Assembly (NCBI GenBank): GCA_965218875.1
Contig: OZ244707.1
Location: 744,001 to 808,000, forward strand
Direction of reading: 5' to 3'
Source: CBDCMJ01 sp965218875
GTDB taxonomy: Bacteria; Chloroflexota; Dehalococcoidia; Lucifugimonadales; UBA3495
Length of the DNA: 64,000 bases
Below the pieces are notes generated by a model, which worked only from the letters and a program-made list of their open reading frames with translations, had not been told where the DNA came from and did no database searches. Positions 25,780 to 34,692 of the stretch are shown here, piece by piece. Position 1 is the stretch's first letter. Each line of letters opens with the position of its first letter. The position numbers were made by a program, and so were the translations under genes.

Positions 25780-26607
25780 CTAGCCAGGCCCAGGTTTCAG
25801 GTACTGGGCGAGGGCCTGGACCAGGCTGCCCATGTGAGGGTGCTCCGGCTCCACGTCCACCCGTATGCCCGCCTGCTCCAGCCCCCGGGTGCACACCGGT
25901 CCCACCGAAGCCACCGCCACGGATGGGCCGCCGAGGCTCCTCCGGAGAGAGTCCTCCCTGCCCCCTTGGGCCGCTATGGACAACAGGTTGCCCACTTGAG
26001 GTTGGCTGGTGAAAGCCACCGCGTCGATCTCGTCCCGGGCGAGACCGTCAATGAGGCGGTGGACCGGAGCGTGGTCTTCGGGAAGTCCCCAGCTATACAG
26101 CATAACCTCCTCGACCTCGGCACCCAGGCCGGCTAGCCGGCCGGTCAGGTACCCGTTGGGGGACCCGTAGGCTTGGACCGCCACCCTCTTTCCCGCAAAA
26201 TCCATGTCCGCAATGGCCTCGACCAACTCTTGGGAGGTGTACGGTTCGGGGGGCATCACGTCGATGTGTATCCGGTGGCTTCTCAGGACCCGGGCCGGCT
26301 TGGGACTGCGGGCGATGACCGTCCGTTGGTCAAGGGCGTCAATAAACTCTTGGCCTCGGCCCATGGCCTCGGCGGTCTCCACCAGGGCCTTCGTTCCGAC
26401 GCCGGTCAGCAGCACCACCACCTCAACCGTCCCCTGGCAAATATCCCTCACCAACTGCTGCACCGTGGGGCTGTCTTTGAGGTATTTCTCCTGAAGCACA
26501 GGGGCCGAGTAGGGCACGCCGCCGTGTCGCTGAATCAGCGACCCCATCTCGGAGCGCATCCTGGCCTCGACGTAGGCAATTACCTTTCCGTTAAGGGAAG
26601 CGGCCAT
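25780..26607 (-). CDS. hemD: Uroporphyrinogen-III synthase
   Basis: Cyclises hydroxymethylbilane to uroporphyrinogen III, the precursor of siroheme and heme. 275 aa with the loosely conserved HemD pattern: two lobes, LLTGVGTKAL near residue 67, VAVQAYGSPNGYLTGRLAGLGAEV (about 140-165) and DAVAFTSQPQVGNLL (about 200). It starts ten bases after the siroheme reductase stop, on the same strand. The pairing makes sense because siroheme is that enzyme's cofactor. Confidence 0.88.
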   Translation of the reverse strand: MAASLNGKVIAYVEARMRSEMGSLIQRHGGVPYSAPVLQEKYLKDSPTVQQLVRDICQGTVEVVVLLTGVGTKALVETAEAMGRGQEFIDALDQRTVIARSPKPARVLRSHRIHIDVMPPEPYTSQELVEAIADMDFAGKRVAVQAYGSPNGYLTGRLAGLGAEVEEVMLYSWGLPEDHAPVHRLIDGLARDEIDAVAFTSQPQVGNLLSIAAQGGREDSLRRSLGGPSVAVASVGPVCTRGLEQAGIRVDVEPEHPHMGSLVQALAQYLKPGPG

Positions 26608-26616
26608 CCAGGTCCA

Positions 26617-28455
26617 TCACGCCGCGCACTCGCCTTCCCCGCGCTCCAGCTTGTAGATGTTGGTCCGTTCCCAATCGAAGTAGAGGTCGGCCCCCGCTTC
26701 GGCCGTCTCCGCGGCCCTCTGGGCCTCGGCGGCCACGGCGGTCACCTCTTCGAGGCCGACCCGGTCGAGGAAGCTGTTGAATGATTCTCCCGCGGAGCGG
26801 TTGTCCTTGTAGTAGGCGGCCAGGTCACGGACTATGCGGGGGGCCACTTTGGCCGGCACCTTTACCTTGGGGATCCGGGCCCCGATGCGAGAGTCTTCAA
26901 TCCGGTTGTCGCCGTAGTTGCCGCCCAAGAACAGCTCGTAGGCCGGAATTTGCTGGCCGTCGGGACCCTTGACCGCCGCGCCGTGGAAGCCGATGTTGGC
27001 GATGTGATGCAGGCCGCACCCGTTGGGGCAGCCGCTGATTTTGATGCGCAGCTTCTGGACACCCTCATCTTCCAGCAACCCGTCCCAAGTGTCTAGCTCC
27101 TCCGAGATAGCCTTGGACAACCCCATCGAGGCCGTGATGCCCAGCTTGCAGCTATCGGTGCCCGGGCAGGACACCACGTTGGTTATGGTGTGGGCGCCCG
27201 GCTCAGCCAAGCCAATGGCGTCCAGGGCCTGCCAAACGTGCCGCAAATGGGCCTCTGGGACCCATCGCAGGGCCAGATTTTGCTCCTGCGTGGTGCGCGC
27301 CCTGCCGCCCGTGTAGCGCCGGACGATGTCGGCCAAGGCCCGGAACTGGCTGTGGCTCAGGTCACCGCGGGCCGGCTTCACGTAGACCAGAAAGTGCCCT
27401 TCCTGCTTCTGGGCCATCACGTTGGTCTCATACCAGCGGCCGTATCGGCCGCCGCCGTTGGCTTCCGCCTCGGAGGCGGCAACGGCGTCAATGGGCGGCG
27501 GCGCCTCCCTCTGGACCTCTTCGGCCTTCATCAAGGGGGCGGGGTCGATGGGGCCTATCCCTTCCAGCTCCGCGTCCACCAACTCCCGGAAGGCGTCGAG
27601 GCCGATGCGGTCGATCAGGACCTTGATCCGGGCCATCATGCGGTTCTTGCGCAGCGTGTCGGCGTTGTTGAACACCGTCCATATGGCCAAAGCCACCCGG
27701 AGGTAGTCCTTCTCCTCCACGAACTCGTACAAGGGCTTGGCTAGCTTGGGCATAATGGAGGTGCCGCCCCCCACGTAGACCTTGAACCCCAACTGCCGCG
27801 CTCCCGACTGTTCCCGCACTTGGGCCACGAAGGTCAAGTCTTGAATGGCGGCGGCCACGCTGTCGTGGCTGTCACAGCCGGTGAAGGCAGTCTTGAACTT
27901 ACGGGGGAAGCCCTGGGTGATGGGATGGCGGACCCCGAAGCGCACGTAGGCTGTCAGGTGCGGGGTTGGGTCAAACACCTCGTCGGGGCACACCCCGGCA
28001 GTGGGGGAACCCACCACGTTGCGGACCGTGTTGCCACAGGCCTCGCGGGTGCTCAACCCAGCGGCGCCCAACAGGCGCAACACTTCAGGGCACTGTTCCA
28101 GCGGGATGTGATGAAACTGGACGTTTTCCCGGGTGGTTATGTGCCCCTTGCCCAGGAGAGCGTACTCTTCGGCCACGCGGCCCAGGCTTTCCAGCGCCTC
28201 GGAAGTCAAGATGCCGCCGGGAATCTTCACGCGTATCATCTGCACGTCGGCTTGGCGCTGCCCGTAGACGCCCTGCCGGAGCCGGAAGGGGGTGAACTCG
28301 GCGACCTCCCTCTGGCCGGACTGGAAGGCGGCCGATTCCTCCTCCAGTCGCTCTATTTCATGCTCCACGTGGGGAATTATTCCCGGGGAGACGGCCGACA
28401 GCTCGATGCTCTGCCGGTATATGTCCGCTTGGGTGCTCGTGATCTCCGTGCTCAA
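26617..28455 (-). CDS. Siroheme [4Fe-4S] nitrite/sulfite reductase
   Basis: Assimilatory-type reductase of 612 aa giving ammonia from nitrite or sulfide from sulfite, by six-electron transfer. The duplicated ferredoxin-like plus siroheme half domains are visible; the cluster/siroheme ligands are C430 and C436 (CPGTDSC) and C476 and C480 (CPNGC). Nitrite versus sulfite cannot be settled by eye. The TTG at 28455 with AGGAGG upstream is preferred over the TTG at 28473. hemD follows in the operon. The leader contains a terminator hairpin and is probably regulatory. Confidence 0.9.
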   Translation of the reverse strand: MSTEITSTQADIYRQSIELSAVSPGIIPHVEHEIERLEEESAAFQSGQREVAEFTPFRLRQGVYGQRQADVQMIRVKIPGGILTSEALESLGRVAEEYALLGKGHITTRENVQFHHIPLEQCPEVLRLLGAAGLSTREACGNTVRNVVGSPTAGVCPDEVFDPTPHLTAYVRFGVRHPITQGFPRKFKTAFTGCDSHDSVAAAIQDLTFVAQVREQSGARQLGFKVYVGGGTSIMPKLAKPLYEFVEEKDYLRVALAIWTVFNNADTLRKNRMMARIKVLIDRIGLDAFRELVDAELEGIGPIDPAPLMKAEEVQREAPPPIDAVAASEAEANGGGRYGRWYETNVMAQKQEGHFLVYVKPARGDLSHSQFRALADIVRRYTGGRARTTQEQNLALRWVPEAHLRHVWQALDAIGLAEPGAHTITNVVSCPGTDSCKLGITASMGLSKAISEELDTWDGLLEDEGVQKLRIKISGCPNGCGLHHIANIGFHGAAVKGPDGQQIPAYELFLGGNYGDNRIEDSRIGARIPKVKVPAKVAPRIVRDLAAYYKDNRSAGESFNSFLDRVGLEEVTAVAAEAQRAAETAEAGADLYFDWERTNIYKLERGEGECAA

Positions 28456-28480
28456 ATCGGCCTCCTGGGGCAAACGAAGT

Positions 28481-28511
28481 AAAAAAGCCCGCCAGGCTGA
28501 CCTTGGCGGGC
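28481..28511 (-). terminator. Intrinsic terminator/attenuator in the siroheme reductase leader
   Basis: On the minus strand GCCCGCCA and TGGCGGGC form a perfect eight-pair stem with a nine-base loop, followed at once by TTTTTT. It ends 25 bases before the TTG start, so read-through must be allowed for expression. Confidence 0.85.
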
Positions 28512-28580
28512 GCAGGGCTACCTAAACCGTGTCTGCTACAAAATAGCTGCCTGCCCCCTATGGAAGGGGACACCTACATG
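28512..28580 (-). promoter_or_regulatory. Structured leader RNA, possible riboswitch or attenuator
   Basis: The transcript can form GGTGTC/GACAC (28574..28569 with 28533..28529) enclosing CCCCT-TCCAT-AGGGG and GCTA-TTTTG-TAGC hairpins, a three-way-junction shape, just before the terminator. GCAGG inside can also pair with CCTGC next to the terminator stem. It matches no riboswitch class I know. The fold was worked out by hand. Confidence 0.45.
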
Positions 28581-28616
28581 TGCAGCCGAATTCACCTGCA
28601 ACCAACATTGAAACCG

Positions 28617-28645
28617 AGTCTATCAACCCGCTTGTGCCATGTCAA
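28617..28645 (-). promoter_or_regulatory. Sigma70-type promoter of the siroheme reductase operon
   Basis: Perfect -35 TTGACA (28645..28640), 17-base spacer, -10 TAGACT (28622..28617). It predicts a transcript start near 28610 and a leader of about 155 nt. Confidence 0.6.
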
Positions 28646-28662
28646 CGGCTGTTGCTATTGGC

Positions 28663-28846
28663 GCAGGGTCATTCGATTGTTAGCTAATGCCCTTCCGAGT
28701 GCAGCGAGGAATCTGAAATGCCTCTGGTCAACTCAGCTTAGCTCCCAATAGCGGCTTGAGATCCCTCACCCGTTTCCGACGGGTTCGGAATGACATGGAG
28801 GCGGTGGTTGCCATGCCATTCCAGGGTGACAACTGAATGACCCTGG
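28663..28846. mobile_element. MITE-like element, about 184 bp
   Basis: The left end CAGGGTCATTCGATTGTT and the inverted right end CCAGGGTCATTCAGTTGT form terminal inverted repeats. ATTGGCG lies at or near both edges (28657 and 28849) and could be a target duplication. There is no coding capacity. About 140 bases match the copy at 20387. Confidence 0.6.
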
Positions 28847-28880
28847 CCATTGGCGATTGAGCTCACCCGCGCCGCCCGGC

Positions 28881-29189
28881 CTAACTCTGGCGCGTCTTCC
28901 TGTTTTGATTGGCGCTTTGCCACGGTATGACTTCGGCGGAGTTCTTGAACTCGCGCGTGCCGCCGCACCGCTGACAGACGCCTCCGCTGGAGGGACCGTT
29001 GGCGCTTTCGATCACCCAGTGGTGGGTGCAGGCCAACCCAATGAACTCAGCCAGCCGCTCCTGGTTCCTCGCGGAAGGGGCCGCCCCGCGGTAGACCCAG
29101 TCTTCCACCGTCTTCAAAGGGGCCTCCAGCCGTAGGGCAAGCTCCCTGACGCTCAATCCTTGCTCGTTTAGCCAAACTCTCAAGTCCAT
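28881..29189 (-). CDS. Helix-turn-helix protein with a C-terminal cysteine knuckle
   Basis: 102 aa. The N-terminal helix-turn-helix of XRE/MerR-like layout is at about 5-45 (WLNEQGLSVRELALRLE, then LKTVEDWVYRG). The C-terminal half has one Cys-x-His-His and a CQRCGG pair that could bind zinc. Probably a small DNA-binding regulator; target unknown. It lies next to the MITE-like element but has its own frame and start. Family naming is by pattern only. Confidence 0.68.
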   Translation of the reverse strand: MDLRVWLNEQGLSVRELALRLEAPLKTVEDWVYRGAAPSARNQERLAEFIGLACTHHWVIESANGPSSGGVCQRCGGTREFKNSAEVIPWQSANQNRKTRQS

Positions 29190-29437
29190 AGCGCCAGTAT
29201 ATTCTACTACAAGTTGGCAGGCGGCTGCGTTGATATCGCTGGACCGGCCCGGCGCCGTTCATTCTCCTCGTTTGCCCGGACCCAGAGTCCGCACTCGCCG
29301 TACGGTGTTGACACCCAACGCCAAGCGTGGGTATCCCACGGCTACTCCGACTAACCGCGACGTTTCGACGTTGATGTCTCCGGATAAGCGCTTGCGAGGC
29401 GCGGGTCCAATTTACCCAGCACTGGAAAAGTCCTTCG

Positions 29438-29695
29438 CTATTCCTCGGAGCCGGGCGACTCACCCGGCCCATCCTGACCCTTTTGCAAGGTCCTTACGAC
29501 CTCCGTGACCACGAGGATTAAGAAACCCACTCCCAACGGGGTCACGAAACTAGTCAGGAAAATCCAAAACCCGTCGGACCGGGCCTCCACGCCCCAATAG
29601 ATGCTGTTGGCAAGGGCAATGACGATTACCACACCGGCCAAGATTCTGCCGACCAACACCGAGTCTACTTTTATCGTACCAACGTTTATCTGCAT
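29438..29695 (-). CDS. Small two-helix membrane protein
   Basis: 85 aa, with two membrane helices (about 14-33, LVGRILAGVVIVIALANSIY, and about 45-64, FLTSFVTPLGVGFLILVV) and a short charged C-terminal tail. Not recognised. ATG at 29695. The gene stands alone. Confidence 0.6.
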   Translation of the reverse strand: MQINVGTIKVDSVLVGRILAGVVIVIALANSIYWGVEARSDGFWIFLTSFVTPLGVGFLILVVTEVVRTLQKGQDGPGESPGSEE

Positions 29696-29861
29696 GGCGC
29701 TCCTCGTCTACAAGCTTCGTCGGGGTCATTAAATTCGTAGCAAATGTCATCACCAAGAAAACAGGCGGGCATGGGCCACCCTACGCCTGCCCTGTCACTC
29801 CGCCGGAGCGCAGCGACATTGGATAACCCTGCTAGCTTCGGGGGTCGATTGAGGGATCGGA

Positions 29862-30179
29862 TTAGCAAAGGTCCTCTATATCCTTGAGTATGTCTTCCGT
29901 GTCATCCAAATAGTCCATTTTGTCGCTGTTACTCAATTCACTGCCCCCGCGCCCGACTCGCCTCTCCAATTCCAGCATCTCCTCCCCCAGGCTCATCAAC
30001 TTGTCCACATCGTCCACGCCGCAGTCACTCATACGTCTCACTACTTGGTCCGAATAGACCTCAATAGCCCGGGCTCGGTCTTCGACTTCGTTATCGGTGG
30101 GTTCGCCGCCGCAAGCGGCCAACGACGCCAGCAACACCATCAGGATAACCCCTAGGATTATGGGGTTCATCGTACTCAT
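29862..30179 (-). CDS. Putative lipoprotein
   Basis: About 105 aa. The N-terminal signal peptide ends in a lipobox (MVLLASLAACGG), so the protein is probably exported and lipid-anchored at Cys. The mature part is short, acidic and helical, with two further cysteines (DCGVDD and the C-terminal Cys). ATG at 30179 or 30170; the longer frame upstream lacks a signal shape. Function unknown. Confidence 0.68.
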   Translation of the reverse strand: MSTMNPIILGVILMVLLASLAACGGEPTDNEVEDRARAIEVYSDQVVRRMSDCGVDDVDKLMSLGEEMLELERRVGRGGSELSNSDKMDYLDDTEDILKDIEDLC

Positions 30180-30535
30180 CTTCCGATCAGGTCTCGGCGT
30201 GCCAATGCTGCGGCCCATTCCGGCCAGCCTCGAGCGTTTGGATTTGGGGGTGGCGTTTTGTTTCAGGTGGGCGAGGCCCGCCTTCGACCATCGTTATCAC
30301 AGCCCTTATGACTTACCCCCGGTGATTCCCAGACACACTGCTAGCCCGGATTACCCCGCTTAGGCTGAACTGGAATGCAGGATTGGGTCCGAAGGGTGTT
30401 GAGAACGCGCCGCCACGCGTCCCTCCTCACTTCCGCATCTAACCCAATCCCCCCGGTTCACCCCGGAGCGGCCTTGGGACCCACACCCGGGCCTAGCCAC
30501 CGCCTGGGAACAATTGCTTGAAAGTGCGCGCAGGT
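30180..30535. other. Intergenic region
   Basis: About 356 bases between the lipoprotein and the hydrolase gene; no gene, RNA or repeat could be supported. Confidence 0.5.
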
Positions 30536-31339
30536 CTAGCCGGCGCCGGCCAGGAAGTCCCGGACCAGTTGGGATACGGTGTCAAGCTGCTCAAGTTGGG
30601 GCACGTGGGCGGCCCGGTCGACCAGCTCGGCCCGCGCGCCGGCGATGCGGTTGGTGAACTCCTGGGCATAGACCGAGGGCACCAACTGGTCCTGCCGGCC
30701 CCAGATGATCAGCGTGGGCGCCTGAATCCGGCGCATGCGCTTCTTCAGGCCCTTGTCGGGGATGGGCCACACGAACTTCCCGGTGCACCCCAGGGTCCAA
30801 ATGGTATGGATTTGGGCGTCAACCCGCTCCTCCGGGTCATCGGGCAGCCCCAGCATCTGCTTGGCAACGGGGCCCTCGGGTTCGTAGAAGACGGCGCGAG
30901 CCAGGGGTTCCGGGGCCATGGACATCCAGTTCTTTACCGGGGCTTCGTCCAGCCACAGGCCGATGGGACTAACCAGGACCATCCGGCTCACCCGCCGGGG
31001 GTCGGTGGCGGCCACCTCGGCGGCCACCATGCCGCCAAAGGAGTGCCCGACGACGACGGGGGATTCCAGTTGAAGCTGGTCCAGCACCTCGTAGTAGTAG
31101 AGCACCAGGTCCCAGAGGTCGTCCAAGGGCTTGATGGCGTCCGGGTCACCGGGGGTCGTGCCCGGATGTTCCGGCGCGTAGACCGTGTGGGTTTGGCACA
31201 GCGCGTCCAGGAAGGCGTCCCACTGGAGGCCGTAAGCCCCGTGAAAGTAGACCAGAGGAGGACCGTCCCCGCCGATCTTGACCCGGGGCTTTATCGCCCC
31301 GCCCCATACGCTCAGGGTACGCTCTTGCTCCGCTGCCAT
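30536..31339 (-). CDS. Alpha/beta hydrolase
   Basis: 267-aa hydrolase of the abhydrolase-1 type. Seen are the oxyanion-region LVYFHGAYGLQWDAFLDAL, the nucleophile elbow VVGHSFGGM with Ser, the Asp in LIIWGRQDQLVPS and the catalytic-His region DRAAHVPQLEQ. GGAGAAG precedes the ATG. It lies 34 bases downstream of a monooxygenase gene on the same strand, so it may act on that enzyme's product, for instance an ester or lactone, as Baeyer-Villiger-like oxidation would give; this link is inference. Confidence 0.9.
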   Translation of the reverse strand: MAAEQERTLSVWGGAIKPRVKIGGDGPPLVYFHGAYGLQWDAFLDALCQTHTVYAPEHPGTTPGDPDAIKPLDDLWDLVLYYYEVLDQLQLESPVVVGHSFGGMVAAEVAATDPRRVSRMVLVSPIGLWLDEAPVKNWMSMAPEPLARAVFYEPEGPVAKQMLGLPDDPEERVDAQIHTIWTLGCTGKFVWPIPDKGLKKRMRRIQAPTLIIWGRQDQLVPSVYAQEFTNRIAGARAELVDRAAHVPQLEQLDTVSQLVRDFLAGAG

Positions 31340-31373
31340 GCTGCTTCTCCTTCAGGCTGGCGTCTAGGCGCTG

Positions 31374-32627
31374 CTAAGCGCTGACGCCGGCGGGCTGCTG
31401 GCGTTTACCCCTTATGCTTTCCGGCCACCAGTGATTCACCCACCCTTCGTCGTCCCAGGTGTCGCGTAGGTGGGGCAGCACTTCCCGTCCAAAGAGGTCT
31501 ATGTTCTTCAGGGTCAGTTCGTGAGGCATGGAGCCGATTTGCAGCAACACCATCAGGTTGCCCACGCGCAGCTTCTTGATGGCTTCCCGCAGTTGGTCCA
31601 CTACCGATGCCGGGCTGCCGCCGATGACCAACTGGTTATCGATGAAGTCCTGGTAGTTCCACTCCTTCATGTCCTGGGTAATGGAGGTTATCTGGTCCAT
31701 GTATCCCTTTTTCATGGTGTTCTCCAGGCTGCGGTAGTCCATGTAGCCCGGAGCATTGAAGAACTCGGGGGCTATGTGCAGGGACTTATCGTAGAAGTAG
31801 CGGATGTGCTGGTAGTACTCCTCCTCGGCCTTGGCGTCGGTCTCGGAAACCACCACCAGTTGGAGGAAGCCGGCGCGGTAGGGGTTGGCCTCCAGGCCCT
31901 TGGTGTCCACGAACTCCCAGAAGCCGTCCATGACCTTCTTGCCCAGGTTGTTGCCCCAGTAGCTCAGGAAGCAGTAGCAGTGGTCGTGAGTGGTGGAAAA
32001 GTCCCAGGTGCTGAGGCTGCCGGTGCCCGGCACCCACACCGGGGGGTGGGGCTTCTGGATGGGGCGGGGCCATAGATTGACCATGGGAAGTTGATAGTAC
32101 CTGCCGTTCCAGGCAAAGATCTCCTCGGCCTGCCACGCCTTCATGATAAGGTCGTGGGCCTCGTAGTAGCGGTCCCGGTGCTCGATTGGCGGTATGCCGT
32201 AACACAGGTTGGCGTCCATGGACGACCCCAGGGGCATTCCGGCGACCAACCGCCCGCCGCTGATGCAGTCCAGCATGGCGTATTCCTCGGCGACCCGGGT
32301 CGGCGGGTTGGTGGTGGGCAGCGTGGCGCCCATCTGGACGATGGCCAGGTCCATGCCGTTGGTGGCCCGGGCGAGGGCCGAGCCCATCAGGTTGGGACCG
32401 GGCATGAAGCCATAGGCGTTCTGGTGGTGTTCGTTGACGCAGACCCCGTCGAGGCCCGCCTTAGCGGCATAGGTCAACTCGTCCAAGGTCCAGTTGTAGT
32501 ATTGGCCCACCTTGCCCGCGTCGGCCAGCTCCCACCAGGGCGGGTCTACCCATACCGAGTGATACTTTTGCTCGAAGTCCGCCGGCAGGTCCCGGTGAGG
32601 CATCAGGTGAAACATGGATATTTTCAT
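31374..32627 (-). CDS. LLM-class flavin-dependent monooxygenase
   Basis: 417-aa luciferase-like monooxygenase. It begins KISMFHLMPHRDLPADFEQ, then LDGVCVNEHHQNAYGFMPGP and CISGGRLVAGMPLGSSMD. ATG at 32627 is chosen because AAGGAG precedes it; the frame extends further upstream without similarity. It groups by eye with the 33121..34362 gene (both have the NEHH/TEHH motif and a long C-terminal part). Probably an operon with the hydrolase downstream. Substrate unknown. Confidence 0.9.
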   Translation of the reverse strand: MKISMFHLMPHRDLPADFEQKYHSVWVDPPWWELADAGKVGQYYNWTLDELTYAAKAGLDGVCVNEHHQNAYGFMPGPNLMGSALARATNGMDLAIVQMGATLPTTNPPTRVAEEYAMLDCISGGRLVAGMPLGSSMDANLCYGIPPIEHRDRYYEAHDLIMKAWQAEEIFAWNGRYYQLPMVNLWPRPIQKPHPPVWVPGTGSLSTWDFSTTHDHCYCFLSYWGNNLGKKVMDGFWEFVDTKGLEANPYRAGFLQLVVVSETDAKAEEEYYQHIRYFYDKSLHIAPEFFNAPGYMDYRSLENTMKKGYMDQITSITQDMKEWNYQDFIDNQLVIGGSPASVVDQLREAIKKLRVGNLMVLLQIGSMPHELTLKNIDLFGREVLPHLRDTWDDEGWVNHWWPESIRGKRQQPAGVSA

Positions 32628-32751
32628 GGTTGCGCTCCTTCCAACTCCGGTGGTGGCGTGAGGCGTCGATTCCCAACCCGCCCGGCGGGCAGCCAAGCCT
32701 GACCTATGTTAGCCCGGGACGCCGCCAAATTCAAACAACCCGGAAACCAAC

Positions 32752-32952
32752 CCAGGGTCTTTTGGTCTTCCCGTCATGCCGAGCGCACCCCTCCCCAGGA
32801 CCATGGTAATTCCGGCAGATGGTATCCTCCCCGTCATTCCGCTGGAGCGCAGCGACGAGGAATCTAAGCTTCTTGGCCGTGTGCCCGGCTGCCGGGCTAT
32901 GAATTGTCTACAAAGTGGGCCTATAGATTCCTCGGCTGCGCTCGGAATGACA
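32752..32952. repeat. REP-like pair in inverted orientation with an element end
   Basis: A degenerate element end CCAGGGTCTTTTGG at 32752, then GTCATTCCGCTGGAGCGCAG (32832) and, in the opposite sense, GATTCCTCGGCTGCGCTCGG (32925). The two REP copies could pair as a large hairpin. Confidence 0.65.
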
Positions 32953-33120
32953 ATGGCCGAACTCTTAACCACACGTCGTTGACTACCCTCCCGACGAAAA
33001 TCGAATGGCCCTGGGAACGGCCAGTCAGCCCCCGGCGGCTGCGGGGGCCGGCAGGCTTTACACACGTTGCGCTCGGCGAATCAGCCGCAGCCGGAACGCG
33101 GGCCGTGCGGTCAGCCGCGG

Positions 33121-34362
33121 TCAGTCTTTGAACTCGGGCATGATCTTCTCGGCGAAGATCTCCAGCTGCCGTTGAAGCTTGTCGAAGGGCATCAGTCCCT
33201 GGGGGGTCAGCCAACTGAACCAGGAAAGCTCCCCCTCGCCATGGCAGCGGGCCAGGGACTCCATCTGCCGCTTCACGTCGTCCACAGTCCCGCACAGGGC
33301 GAACTGGTGATCGACCATTCTCTGGTAGACGGCCTCCACGTTGGGCAGCATGAGCGGCACGGGGCTTTCCTCGCCGGGGGTGCGGAACGCCTCCAGGAAG
33401 CCGAACTGGGCGAAGTAGTTGTAGAAGGCGAAGCCGGTGGAAGCCACGCCCTGGGCAAAGGCTTCCTCGTAGGTGTCGGCTATGGATATGTCCCTAACCG
33501 CGCCCACGCCCTCTCCCAATCCCACGTTCCGCCCAGCGGCCGTAGCCTCCTGCTGGTACACCCCGCAGAAGTTCTTGAAGGTCTCCGGATAGGAGGTGAG
33601 TATCCAGGGGAGGATCTCCTCTTTAGCGCACCAGCGAATGGTCGACTCGCTCACCGAGAAGGGCTGCCAGAGGGGAGGATGGGGGTCCTGGTACGGCTTG
33701 GGGATGACGCAAATCCTGCGGATCACGCCCTCGTCGTCCACCTCGCCCGGGGCTCCGTACTGCCTGGTCCACTCGTGGACCGGCCAGCGCCTTATGCCCT
33801 CCTCGTAGGGCTGCGGGATGGAGTAGTACTCGCTGTTGAACTCGATGGACTCCTGGGTCCAGGCCATCTTGATGATCTTGAACACGTCCTCGAACACGCG
33901 GCGGTTGTGCAGGTCCACCTCGGACCCGTCCATGGGCGCCCCGGTCACGTGGTAGTGCTGGCCCAAGATGTTGGTCCAGCGGTCCTGGTAGCCGCGGGCG
34001 AAACCGGCGATTACCCGGCCCTTGGTGAGCTGGTCCAGCATGGCCAACTCCTCGGCGCAGCGGATGGGGTCCCAGGAGGGCAGGACCAGCCCCAAGGGGG
34101 CGAACTTGATCTGCTTGGTCCGGGCGGCCAGGTCGGCGTAGAGCACCAGCGGGGACACCGACGCCTCGAACCCCTCGGAGTGGAAGTGGTGCTCGGTGGT
34201 GGAGAAGGCGGAGAAGCCCATGTCGTCCGCCATCACCACGAGCTTGCGGACTTCGTCGAGCATCTCCTGAAACTGGTCGTTGTTGCGGCCGATGGGCCGG
34301 AGGTCCCTCCGTTGGTCCAAAGTGCCCGGCACCGTGGGCAGGGCGAACAGGTCGAACTTCAT
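33121..34362 (-). CDS. LLM-class flavin-dependent monooxygenase
   Basis: 413-aa luciferase-like monooxygenase: KFDLFALPTVPGTLDQRRD at the N-terminus, then FSAFSTTEHHFHSEGFEAS, KFAPLGLVLPSWDPIRCAEE and LTKGRVIAGFARGYQDRW. AGGAGA precedes the ATG at 34362. It belongs to the large-subunit luciferase group with the TEHHF motif. No reductase is near. It is separated from the other monooxygenase on this strand by about 490 bases of repeat-bearing intergenic DNA. Confidence 0.9.
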   Translation of the reverse strand: MKFDLFALPTVPGTLDQRRDLRPIGRNNDQFQEMLDEVRKLVVMADDMGFSAFSTTEHHFHSEGFEASVSPLVLYADLAARTKQIKFAPLGLVLPSWDPIRCAEELAMLDQLTKGRVIAGFARGYQDRWTNILGQHYHVTGAPMDGSEVDLHNRRVFEDVFKIIKMAWTQESIEFNSEYYSIPQPYEEGIRRWPVHEWTRQYGAPGEVDDEGVIRRICVIPKPYQDPHPPLWQPFSVSESTIRWCAKEEILPWILTSYPETFKNFCGVYQQEATAAGRNVGLGEGVGAVRDISIADTYEEAFAQGVASTGFAFYNYFAQFGFLEAFRTPGEESPVPLMLPNVEAVYQRMVDHQFALCGTVDDVKRQMESLARCHGEGELSWFSWLTPQGLMPFDKLQRQLEIFAEKIMPEFKD

Positions 34363-34507
34363 GGCGTCTCTCCTAGCGTGCTATTCCGGGGCCCGGCACC
34401 AGCGTTTTCTCCTATACGGCACCAGCGGCCGCCAACATTTTCCCGTGGGGAACGCTCCCGGTTTGTACCATAATCACGCCTGGGTTGCAACTCGGACTCA
34501 TGTTGCG

Positions 34508-34613
34508 CCAGGGTCATTTAATTGTCGGCCCCTAAACCTTGGCGCCCTGAGCGTATAAACCTCGTCGTTCTGAGCGTAGCGAAGAATCTCCCCTACGGCG
34601 AAAAGACCCTGGG
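34508..34613. repeat. Element end plus REP-like sequence
   Basis: CCAGGGTCATTTAATTGT at 34508, then a variant REP (GTTCTGAGCGTAGCGAAGAA, 34567..34586). AAAGACCCTGG at 34602 may be a decayed inverted end. Confidence 0.5.
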
Positions 34614-34692
34614 CAGCTACCCCTGCGGCCCCTTGGACTGAGGCGAGGGTTTTTCCAGAAAGGCGAATCCTAGCCGCGACCTTTCCCGCGTC

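Noticed and set aside
28512..28660. Known riboswitch (SAM, cobalamin, TPP, moco, ZTP) in the siroheme reductase leader
   Set aside because: None of the conserved core sequences I know for these classes is present; kept only as an unclassified structured leader.
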